A stretch of DNA of 40,506 nucleotides from an uncultured Bacteroidota bacterium (GTDB lineage Bacteria > Bacteroidota > Bacteroidia > Bacteroidales > UBA12481), in assembly GCA_903919065.1 (NCBI GenBank), contig CAIXHD010000302.1, forward strand, positions 1 to 40,506, given 5' to 3'. Both the position numbers and the translations under genes were made by a program. The notes under the pieces are model-generated. The model worked only from the letters and a program-made list of their open reading frames with translations. It ran no database searches and was not told the origin of the DNA. Of the stretch, positions 1 through 6,727 are shown in pieces; positions within the stretch are counted from its first letter, which is position 1, and each line of letters opens with the position of its first letter.

Positions 1-233
1 ACCTTCTCATCATACGTTCCCCGGAATTTCTCCCTCCGGTACTGATGCAGCCGCAACCGCCGGGCAACACCGAACAGATAGGCTTTGAAGGAATCTTTCT
101 TTCGGAGTTTATCCAGATTCTCAAAGACAATCAGCACAGCTTCGCCTGCCAGGTCCCGGGCATCCTCGCGGTTGCTGGTCAAACCGCGACAATAACCCTG
201 GAACGCCTGGTGACACGGAGTGTACATCTCCAT
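1..233 (-). CDS. ECF-type RNA polymerase sigma factor, N-terminal part
   Basis: The minus strand is open from an ATG at 233 to the window edge, giving about 77 residues. It reads like sigma-70 region 2: an aromatic N-terminal helix (QAFQGYCRGLTSNREDARDL), the acidic EDARDL core-binding segment, then AYLFGVARRLRLHQYRRE, which resembles the -10 recognition helix with its basic end. An in-frame TAG lies 36 bases upstream of the ATG, so the start must be this ATG or a nearby TTG. Region 4 lies outside the window. ECF factors direct RNA polymerase to small regulons and are often paired with an anti-sigma factor; none is visible here. The family call is by motif reading only, and the specific group is unknown. 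Confidence 0.7.
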   Translation of the reverse strand, partial: MEMYTPCHQAFQGYCRGLTSNREDARDLAGEAVLIVFENLDKLRKKDSFKAYLFGVARRLRLHQYRREKFRGTYDEK

Positions 234-328
234 GAACACCTTTTGTTTGGTTGGAATCAATTGCGACTATTGGTTACTGAAAGATAGTGCCCTTAAAGAA
301 TAAAAAGTTTCAAAAAGCAAGAAATAAG

Positions 329-363
329 GAGCGTATCAATAGCCAGGGGTTTTAACCCCGGGT
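329..363. repeat. Dispersed palindromic element, copy 1 (AATAGCC / GGGTT-AACCC)
   Basis: A CGTATCAATAGCC word is followed by a small hairpin, GGGGTTTTAACCCC. The same arrangement recurs at 39284-39322 (CGTATCAATAGCC then CGGGTTCAACCCG). This copy adjoins the GGCAGAA-type repeat at 362-451, so two repeat families are stacked here. The gap 234-446 holds nothing else that can be recognised. Confidence 0.75.
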
Positions 364-451
364 ATCAGGTTAAGTAAGAAGATCCTTTCTTCTTGTTTCT
401 TTTTTTCCTGTTACTAATTTTTGCCTTCTGCCCTCTGCCTTCTGCCCTAAA
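362..451 (-). repeat. GGCAGAA word-repeat element, copy 1
   Basis: On the minus strand this is an array of GGCAGAA/GGCAGAG words followed by AATTAGT, a purine tract ending GAAACAAGAAG, then AAGGATCTTCTTACTTAACC and a short GATACC end. The same order of blocks occurs on the plus strand at 1498-1590, and shorter versions occur at 1596-1657 (minus) and 10411-10467 (minus). The ltaE stop codon TAG lies inside the first word. The element may act in transcript ending, but no T-tract terminator is evident. Confidence 0.8.
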
Positions 452-1460
452 GGGTCCGTAGGACTTTTTCAACTCTTCCCAGCATCTCCTCCGTAAAATC
501 CAGATGCGTGACGAACCGAACGGTTTGAGGACCGGTCGAGGCAGCATAAATATCATTTTTATTGAGGGCTGCAATGAATTCTTTTTCTGTATATCGATCG
601 GTCAGCGTGAAGATCAATATGTTGGTCTCAACCGGCAAAACACTCTCTACATAGGGCATTTCCTCTAATACCTTACCCAGATATTGTGCCTTCTTATGAT
701 CTTCGATCAACCGGTCAATGTTATGATCAAGTGCATAAATGCCAGCCGCGGCCAGATATCCGGCCTGCCTCATGCCTCCACCCAAAACCTTGCGAACTCT
801 GCGTGCTTTATTCACGAAAACCTGGTTCCCCAGCAAAAGGGAGCCTACTGGTGCACCCAGACCTTTAGATAGACAAATCGAAATGGAATCGAAAATGGCT
901 CCGAAATCTGCCGGTGTGGTTCCGGTGGCAACCATCGCATTAAACAATCTGGCTCCATCGAGATGCAACTGCAGATTATTGGCATCACAAACCGCCCTGA
1001 TCTCGAGCAGGTCGACATACGGATAACAGGCCCCGCCACCCTTGTTCATGGTATTCTCTACCTCAACGAGCTTCGTCACCGGCCGGTGTACATCATCCGG
1101 ATTGATATTAGCCGCGACGTCGCTTGCCTTAATCAAACCCTGATCTCCGTCGAGCAGGCGCACAGAAACGCCTGAATTGCGCATCATGCCGCCGCCTTCG
1201 TAAAAATAGACGTGTGAATGTTTATGACAGATCACTTCATCACCCGGATGGGTATGAACATTGATGGCGATTTGATTCGTCATGGTGCCCGACGGGCAAA
1301 ATATCGCAGCCTCCATGCCGAATAGCTTTGCAGCCTTATCTTCCAATGCATTTACCGTGGGATCGTCACGAAATACATCATCCCCGACTTTGGCAGTAAA
1401 CATGGCTTCCAGCATCCCCGGTGTGGGGCGCGTAACGGTGTCGGAGCGGAGGTCGATCAT
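447..1460 (-). CDS. ltaE: Low-specificity L-threonine aldolase
   Basis: PLP-dependent fold-type I enzyme of the threonine aldolase family, cleaving L-threonine/allo-threonine to glycine and acetaldehyde in the cytosol. The 337-residue product is full length for the family. It opens with MIDLRSDTVTRPTPGML, the usual N-terminus, and carries PSGTM (56-60), the HLDGAR segment (166-171), whose Asp168 should contact the PLP pyridine nitrogen, and SKGLGAPVG with the Schiff-base Lys199. It lies downstream of nrdJ on the same strand, but a 197-base gap with a long inverted repeat separates them, so it may be transcribed alone. Its final TAG is part of a repeat word. Stereospecificity cannot be read from the sequence. 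Confidence 0.92.
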   Translation of the reverse strand: MIDLRSDTVTRPTPGMLEAMFTAKVGDDVFRDDPTVNALEDKAAKLFGMEAAIFCPSGTMTNQIAINVHTHPGDEVICHKHSHVYFYEGGGMMRNSGVSVRLLDGDQGLIKASDVAANINPDDVHRPVTKLVEVENTMNKGGGACYPYVDLLEIRAVCDANNLQLHLDGARLFNAMVATGTTPADFGAIFDSISICLSKGLGAPVGSLLLGNQVFVNKARRVRKVLGGGMRQAGYLAAAGIYALDHNIDRLIEDHKKAQYLGKVLEEMPYVESVLPVETNILIFTLTDRYTEKEFIAALNKNDIYAASTGPQTVRFVTHLDFTEEMLGRVEKVLRTL

Positions 1461-1497
1461 GACGCAATTAATTGATTATATGATATTTATTAACTTT

Positions 1498-1657
1498 TTT
1501 AAGGGCAAATGGCAGAGGGCAAAAGGCAGAAATTAGTCAGAAGAAAAAAGAAACAAGAAGTAAGGGTCTTCGTACTTGACCTGGTACTTAACCTTTTTCT
1601 TTTAACTTATTTCTTCTGACTAATTTCTGCCTTTTGCCCTCTGCCATCTGCCCTAAA
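1498..1657. repeat. Long inverted repeat built from two GGCAGAA elements
   Basis: The left arm, about 1501-1547 on the plus strand, and the right arm, about 1609-1656 read on the minus strand, match over roughly 45 bases with only a few differences. Both read AGGGCA-ATGGCAGAGGGCAAAAGGCAG, then AAATTAGTCAGAAGAAA. The loop of about 60 bases carries the GAAACAAGAAG and GTCTTCGTACTTGACC blocks that also belong to the 362-451 copy. The arm nearest nrdJ begins within three bases of its stop codon. Transcribed RNA could fold into a very stable stem, so a role as transcript end or processing site is possible. Confidence 0.85.
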
Positions 1658-4228
1658 TCATCCGCACTTCGAGTGTCCGCAGCTGGTACAAATCAAACAC
1701 CCTTCCTGGTAAATCATTTCGTCGCCGTCGCACTCTTCGCAATGCTCACCCTTGGAGGCTTTGGTGCCATTGGGAATGAACTGTTTCAAAGCGCGCGCAA
1801 CGCCGGCTTTCCAGGAGTTGATATTTTCATTGTCGAGACTCAGCGATGAAACCAGTGTGACAACGTATGGTATTGGCATACCGTGACGCAAAACACCGGA
1901 AATCAGCTTGGCATAATTCCAGAATTCCTTATCAAACATATACGACAACCCGCCTACTGTGCATGGGTTACCGTATTTATCGGTATAATGAAAATCGTAA
2001 CGTGCTCCTTCTCCTGTTTTTACCTTGATAATCTGTCCGTGTGCTATGGATTTCGGGATCACCAGTGTATCCTCTTCCGCACGACCGGTAAAGATTTCAT
2101 ACGGAAGGCCATTCATCATTCCAACAAAGGCGATCCAATCCTGATCTTCATTTTTAAAACGGAGCAGTTCGGCCTCAAGCACCCCGGGACGCTTATGTCC
2201 TTCGTGCTTATGTGTCTGCTCTTCCTTAGCGCCTTCTTTCTCTTTATGCTTGATCAATACACCGTCGCGCGATCCTTCGCGATAAACAGTAACACCCTTG
2301 CAGCCATGCTCCCAAGCGGTACGATATACATCGGCAACCGTGCTTTCTGCAATATCATTTGGGAGGTTAACAGTAACTGAAATGGAATGATCTACCCATT
2401 TCTGAACAGCGCCCTGCATGCGGACTTTTGCCACCCAGTCGATATCGGCAGAGGTGGATTTATAATAAGGCGATTTTTTCACCAGCTCGTCTATCTGAGC
2501 AGGACCATAACTCCGCACATGGGTGGTATCATATCCGTTGATCGTTAACCAGTCCATGAACTTGTGATGGAACACATTATATTCTTCCCATGAATCGCCT
2601 ACATCATCAACAAAAGTTACCTGGCATTCAGGATCGTTTGGATTCACCTTGCGGCGTCGGCGATATACAGGCAGGAATACTGGTTCGATACCGCTGGTAG
2701 TCTGCGACATAAGGCTCGTAGTTCCGGTTGGTGCAATGGTCAGCAGAGCCAGATTTCGACGGCCTGCAACGGTCATCTCTTCATACAATTGAGGATCGGC
2801 TTCTTTAATCCGGTTGATGAATGGATTATTGACTTCACGCTTGGTATCATACATTGGGAAAGCGCCACGCTCGCGGGCCATATTCACTGATGAGCGGTAA
2901 GCTTCAACAGCCAGTGTTTTCTGAACTTCAACTGCAAAATCAGTGGCGATGTCGCTGCCATAAGTCAGGTTAAGTGCAGCAAGCATATCACCTTCAGCAG
3001 TGATACCGATACCGGTGCGTCGTCCCTGTTCAGTCTTTTTCCTGATATTTTCCCAAAGCTTGATCTCCACACGCTTCAGTTCATAATCTTCCGGATCGGT
3101 ATTGATTTTTCCGATGATGCCTTCGATTTTTTCTACTTCCAGATCAATAATATCATCCATCATGCGCTGAGCATAATGAACATGCTGCTTGAACTTCTCG
3201 AAATCAAAACGGGCATCCGGAGTAAAAGGATTATCTACATAAGAGTATAAATTGATAGCCAGCAAACGGCAGGAATCATATGGGCAAAGAGGTATTTCGC
3301 CGCAAGGATTTGTTGAAACCGTCTCAAAGCCAAGATCTGCATAACAATCAGGAATAGATTCCTTGATTACAGTATCCCAGAACAATACACCGGGTTCAGC
3401 GGATTTCCATGCATTGTGAATGATTTTCTCCCACAATGGCTTGGCATCAATTTCTTTTAAATGACTTGGATTATCAGATTTGATAGGGAATTGCTGCTTA
3501 AAACGGCCATTACTGACCACCGCCTGCATAAACTCATCAGTAATTTTTACGGATACGTTTGCGCCGGTTACTTTACCCTTCTCAGTTTTTGCATCGATAA
3601 AATTCTCAGCATCAGGATGTTTAATTGATATACTGAGCATGAGGGCACCCCGACGGCCATCCTGGGCAACTTCCCGGGTGGAATTGGAGTATCGCTCCAT
3701 GAATGGAACAACACCGGTTGAGGTCAGAGCCGAGTTCATAACCGGACTCATCGTCGGACGGATATGGCTCAAATCGTGGCCAACACCTCCACGGCGCTTC
3801 ATCAGCTGAACCTGCTCCTGGTCGATCTTCATGATGCCGCCGTAAGAATCAGATGCACCATCGTTACCAATCACAAAGCAGTTCGATAATGAAGATATCT
3901 GAAACGGATTGCCGATTCCTGTCATAGGACCACCCTGGGGGATAATATAGGTAAAGTCCTTCAGGAGCTGGTAAAGTTCCTCCTCCATCATCGGATTGGG
4001 ATAACGCTTTTCGATTCTGGCAATCTCATGAGCCATCCTCCGGTGCATATCATCGGGGGATAATTCGTAGATATTCCCGGCTGAATCCTTCAGCGCATAT
4101 TTGTTTACCCAAACGGTAGCCGCAAGGTCATCACCTTTAAAATACTTGCGCGAAGCTTCTACCGCCTCCTCCAAACTGTTGGTCTTGCGACCTTTTTCTG
4201 TTCTGACTGACATTTCTTCTATATACAT
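1658..4228 (-). CDS. nrdJ: Adenosylcobalamin-dependent (class II) ribonucleoside-diphosphate reductase
   Basis: Reduces ribonucleotides to deoxyribonucleotides using a radical generated from adenosylcobalamin, so it works with or without oxygen. The 856-residue chain has the RNR barrel signatures: SNCFV with Cys117, the NPCGE motif at 307-311 (Asn307, Cys309, Glu311), and APTGTTSLMSQTTSGIEP in the phosphate-binding region. The last 29 residues form a CxxC...CxxC zinc-ribbon-like tail ending CGHSKCG, which in this family carries the redox cysteines that re-reduce the active site. The first ATG gives MYIEEMSVRT; an ATG at residue 6 (MSVRTEK) is an equally good start. No cobalamin riboswitch is visible upstream. 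The stop lies next to the long inverted repeat. Confidence 0.93.
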   Translation of the reverse strand: MYIEEMSVRTEKGRKTNSLEEAVEASRKYFKGDDLAATVWVNKYALKDSAGNIYELSPDDMHRRMAHEIARIEKRYPNPMMEEELYQLLKDFTYIIPQGGPMTGIGNPFQISSLSNCFVIGNDGASDSYGGIMKIDQEQVQLMKRRGGVGHDLSHIRPTMSPVMNSALTSTGVVPFMERYSNSTREVAQDGRRGALMLSISIKHPDAENFIDAKTEKGKVTGANVSVKITDEFMQAVVSNGRFKQQFPIKSDNPSHLKEIDAKPLWEKIIHNAWKSAEPGVLFWDTVIKESIPDCYADLGFETVSTNPCGEIPLCPYDSCRLLAINLYSYVDNPFTPDARFDFEKFKQHVHYAQRMMDDIIDLEVEKIEGIIGKINTDPEDYELKRVEIKLWENIRKKTEQGRRTGIGITAEGDMLAALNLTYGSDIATDFAVEVQKTLAVEAYRSSVNMARERGAFPMYDTKREVNNPFINRIKEADPQLYEEMTVAGRRNLALLTIAPTGTTSLMSQTTSGIEPVFLPVYRRRRKVNPNDPECQVTFVDDVGDSWEEYNVFHHKFMDWLTINGYDTTHVRSYGPAQIDELVKKSPYYKSTSADIDWVAKVRMQGAVQKWVDHSISVTVNLPNDIAESTVADVYRTAWEHGCKGVTVYREGSRDGVLIKHKEKEGAKEEQTHKHEGHKRPGVLEAELLRFKNEDQDWIAFVGMMNGLPYEIFTGRAEEDTLVIPKSIAHGQIIKVKTGEGARYDFHYTDKYGNPCTVGGLSYMFDKEFWNYAKLISGVLRHGMPIPYVVTLVSSLSLDNENINSWKAGVARALKQFIPNGTKASKGEHCEECDGDEMIYQEGCLICTSCGHSKCG

Positions 4229-4301
4229 GGCACTGATAACATCTGTTTCTCAATGGGTTAGACAAAAGGATTTAGATTTTAGGGGCCTTCCGCCCTGATA
4301 T

Positions 4302-4320
4302 CAAATTTACTCGGACCGAG
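4302..4320 (-). promoter_or_regulatory. Candidate nrdJ promoter with adjoining palindrome
   Basis: The minus strand reads TAAATTTG (4309-4302), an exact match to the Bacteroidota -7 element TAnnTTTG, 74 bases before the nrdJ ATG. Directly upstream, 4310-4320 is the near-perfect palindrome CTCGGTCCGAG, placed where a repressor could block polymerase. A TTTG-type -33 partner is present only at a short spacing of 16. The gap 4229-4424 holds nothing else recognisable. Confidence 0.35.
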
Positions 4321-4424
4321 CAAACCAAAAAATCAATTTTACTAACATTTGGAATAATAAGGTCTTAACGTTATTGGTTACCAATGGTTTGTCCTGTTCA
4401 TATCCATTTATGAACAGGTATTGT

Positions 4425-5846
4425 TCACCATTTTTCCAATAAACATCTAATTATTAGATCAGTAGACCCCCTCTGACTTTCCATGTATTTGATAGCCAGA
4501 ATACCTGATTCAGCGTGGAAAACAGCATCTGAACACAGCCTTATTATTGTTGAAGAAAAACTCTCCTGATCATTTACCTGGAATGCGGCCCCAATTATTA
4601 TCAGGCTCTCCGCTTCCCTGAATTTTGTCCATTTCGGACCAAAAACAATGGGCAGTCCATATGCCGCCGGCTCCAAAGTATTATGGATACCTTTCCCGAA
4701 TCCACCACCGATTATGGCGATATCTGCCCATTCATATAACGAAGACAGAAGACCTATAGAATCAATAAGAATAATAGAATGCTCATTCAATACCTGGGGC
4801 ATGCTCGCCTGACAACGACTTAACCTCACTGCTTCTCCACCGAAAAGCGATTCAATCGCTGTTAAATGACTCTCCGAGATATCATGCGGAGCAATCACCA
4901 GCTTCCAGCTATCCTCTGCCTCCTCGTTCCCCTTGTTATCCTTGTTATCCTTGTCCTCATTGTTCCCACTGTTCCCCTTGTTCTCCTTAGTCTCCTTGGT
5001 CCCCTTAGTCCCCTTGTTCTTTTTGAACTCTTCCGAATTCCACAAATTAGCCAGCATCCTCTCCTCCTCCGGCCACGTACTCCCCCCGATTATCACCTTA
5101 TTCCTTATCCCTTCACTTCCTTCTTGAGCCTTGAGCCTTGAGCCTTCCCCTGTGCCTTGAGCCTTGAGCCTTGTGCCTTCCCCTGAGCCTTGAGCCTTGT
5201 GCCTTGTGCCTTTATTCATAACCGCGTCAACCCTCGTATCTCCCGCCACAACCACCTGACTAAAATCAAAGCTCTTAAGCAGCTTTTCCGACGCCTCATC
5301 CTGCACAAAGATCCATCTGAAAACCCGGAGCTGCCGGAGAAAAGCAGAACCCCACCATTTGAAGAGATACTGATCCCTGCGGAACCGAGCGGAAATGAGG
5401 AAAGACGGTATCTTCCGCTGATGAAGAGCCCGGAGCAGATTGGGCCAGAAATCATATTTAACGAGTATGAAAATATCGGGCTGGAGCTGATCCAGCAGTC
5501 TGTTCATTTTCTTTGGCGTATCCAGCGGGAGATAAAAAACCAGGTCGGCCAGCGGATAGTTCTTTCGGATATTGAATCCTGAAGGGCTGTAAAAACTCAG
5601 CATTATCCGGTCATTCGGAAACTCTGCCTTCCAGCGCTCCATCACAGGCCGGCCCTGCTCAAATTCACCGAGCGAAGAAACGTGCATCCACAGGGTACGC
5701 CTGCTCTTATCAGAACTCCATAATGATATAAGGGATTTATTCTCACGCCGGCCCGAGATCCATTGCGAAGCCCTGCGCGAAAATGGGGAGGCCATCAAAA
5801 TAACCAGGTAATAAAACCTGATTCCGATCTGATAAATCAACAGCAC
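4425..5846 (-). CDS. waaA: 3-deoxy-D-manno-octulosonic acid (Kdo) transferase with two repeat-encoded insertions
   Basis: GT30 enzyme that transfers Kdo from CMP-Kdo to lipid A precursor at the inner face of the inner membrane. An N-terminal hydrophobic anchor (about 4-20) precedes HVSSLGEFEQ, whose Glu61 is the expected catalytic base. The C-terminal half has IAPHDI (318-323, the position of the usual HEP motif) and GGGFGKGIHNTLEPAAYG (380-397) for CMP-Kdo binding. The protein is 473 residues, about 60-70 longer than is usual for the family. The excess is explained by two low-complexity inserts, residues 211-242 (repeats like GTRLKAQG) and 276-308 (KGTKGTKET-type), encoded by word repeats in the DNA. 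The frame is kept and the flanking conserved blocks are intact, so activity is plausible. It starts 5 bases after the upstream barrel gene. Confidence 0.9.
   Translation of the reverse strand: MLLIYQIGIRFYYLVILMASPFSRRASQWISGRRENKSLISLWSSDKSRRTLWMHVSSLGEFEQGRPVMERWKAEFPNDRIMLSFYSPSGFNIRKNYPLADLVFYLPLDTPKKMNRLLDQLQPDIFILVKYDFWPNLLRALHQRKIPSFLISARFRRDQYLFKWWGSAFLRQLRVFRWIFVQDEASEKLLKSFDFSQVVVAGDTRVDAVMNKGTRHKAQGSGEGTRLKAQGTGEGSRLKAQEGSEGIRNKVIIGGSTWPEEERMLANLWNSEEFKKNKGTKGTKETKENKGNSGNNEDKDNKDNKGNEEAEDSWKLVIAPHDISESHLTAIESLFGGEAVRLSRCQASMPQVLNEHSIILIDSIGLLSSLYEWADIAIIGGGFGKGIHNTLEPAAYGLPIVFGPKWTKFREAESLIIIGAAFQVNDQESFSSTIIRLCSDAVFHAESGILAIKYMESQRGSTDLIIRCLLEKW
4924..5020 (-). repeat. 9-bp codon-phased tandem repeat inside waaA
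   Basis: On the coding strand about eleven degenerate units of the form AAGGRGAMY follow one another, e.g. AAGGGGACT, AAGGGGACC, AAGGAGACT, AAGGAGAAC, AAGGATAAC. Because the unit is three codons long, it encodes KGT, KGT, KET, KEN, KGN, KDN triplets (residues about 276-308). The segment lies between the GGSTWPEEE and WKLVIAPHD conserved blocks. Confidence 0.85.
5123..5214 (-). repeat. 7-bp AAGGCNC tandem word array inside waaA
   Basis: The coding strand consists of AAGGCAC and AAGGCTC units interrupted twice by AGGGGA spacers, encoding GTRLKAQG-type peptides (residues about 211-242). The same 7-bp words form the non-coding array at 39186-39280, 34 kb away, so this is a dispersed family and not a local slippage product only. 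Confidence 0.88.
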
Positions 5847-5851
5847 AGGCG

Positions 5852-6601
5852 CTAAAAATAAGTGTAGGTACCAGTCGTTTTCTTGCCCACCGGGAATATC
5901 CAGCCTATACGGATGCCGAAAAGAAAATCGCGTCGGGCTTTGTTGTCAGGTCCTTGCAGATTATAAAGCCAATCGCGCCGGCCCATCGTCCACGCTTCAT
6001 GAAACTCAAACCCGGCGTAGAAATTTATAGGTTCTTTATTATCCAGATGAAGATAGCCGATGAACTGCTCCATGGCAAAACCATTGGTCAGATAATCGAT
6101 CATCTTGGTATAATTATCAGCCAAAACGGGAATACTGTTCTCCTCAAGCCGATAAAAAGTCTTATACTGCAGCAGTCCTGCGGAGGCTGTTACCATCAAT
6201 CCCGAATTCGGATTCGGCCCGAAAACCGGAAAAACCTTACCAAGTCGAAGGCCGGCATAAAATCCGCGCTCACTAATGGTAGGATACATCTGGGATCCGT
6301 TATTTGTGATAAAAAATCCAGCCTTGTCCTTTAGCCCGTCGAGAACGCTGTCTTCCTTGATATTTTCTCCGAAAATGTAGGTAAAATCAGCCGCCATCAA
6401 CCAGTTCGTTTTTGTCTTAAACCAATAGGAACCTCCAACTCCGGCATTTAATCCATACCTCTGCCCGATATCCCCGGCAGGAATGTGTCCGCTCACATGA
6501 AACGAAAACATGTTCAGCGACAGACAGGTGTCTTTAATACTTTGTGCGGAAAGAAGAAGTGGGAAGAACAGGAAAGCAAGGGCAAGGATTTTCTTTGCCA
6601 T
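5852..6601 (-). CDS. Small outer-membrane beta-barrel protein, unknown function
   Basis: The 249-residue product starts with a clear signal peptide (MAKKILALAFLFFPLLLSAQ, cleavage after Ala-Gln or nearby). The mature part alternates polar and aromatic residues in amphipathic strands (e.g. AGVGGSYWFKTKTNWLMAADFTY split by turns) and ends in a terminal Phe (TGTYTYF), the pattern of a BAM-assembled barrel. No catalytic motif is seen. It is the first gene of a probable two-gene operon with waaA (5-base gap), which suggests an envelope role, but the function is not known. The divergent neighbour begins 126 bases away. An OmpW/OprF-like transport or structural role would be a guess. Confidence 0.75.
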   Translation of the reverse strand: MAKKILALAFLFFPLLLSAQSIKDTCLSLNMFSFHVSGHIPAGDIGQRYGLNAGVGGSYWFKTKTNWLMAADFTYIFGENIKEDSVLDGLKDKAGFFITNNGSQMYPTISERGFYAGLRLGKVFPVFGPNPNSGLMVTASAGLLQYKTFYRLEENSIPVLADNYTKMIDYLTNGFAMEQFIGYLHLDNKEPINFYAGFEFHEAWTMGRRDWLYNLQGPDNKARRDFLFGIRIGWIFPVGKKTTGTYTYF

Positions 6602-6691
6602 ATCGATTAAATTATTTCAGTTGGTAAATATACGCAATCGCACTTTAACATTTTTTAACCGGCCTCCGCCTGACCATCTTTCAGAGAATTG

Positions 6692-6699
6692 TACCTTGC
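6692..6699 (+). promoter_or_regulatory. Candidate -7 element for the Asp-box protein gene
   Basis: TACCTTGC resembles the TAnnTTTG -7 element with two mismatches and lies 28 bases before the ATG at 6728. No good -33 partner is seen. Weak call. Confidence 0.25.
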
Positions 6700-6727
6700 A
6701 ATCTTAAAACTAAACAACGTTTCGAAC

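Noticed and set aside
1498-1657. Insertion sequence or miniature transposon (MITE)
   Set aside because: The inverted arms are word arrays, no flanking target duplication was found, and no transposase is present; it remains a repeat of unknown origin.
1883-2380. 165-residue plus-strand open frame
   Set aside because: Shadow of nrdJ, which is continuous and has all family motifs.
4229-4424. Cobalamin riboswitch ahead of the B12-dependent nrdJ
   Set aside because: No B12-box (GCCACTG) or the usual helices can be found on the minus strand; the only similar string overlaps the start codon in the wrong orientation.
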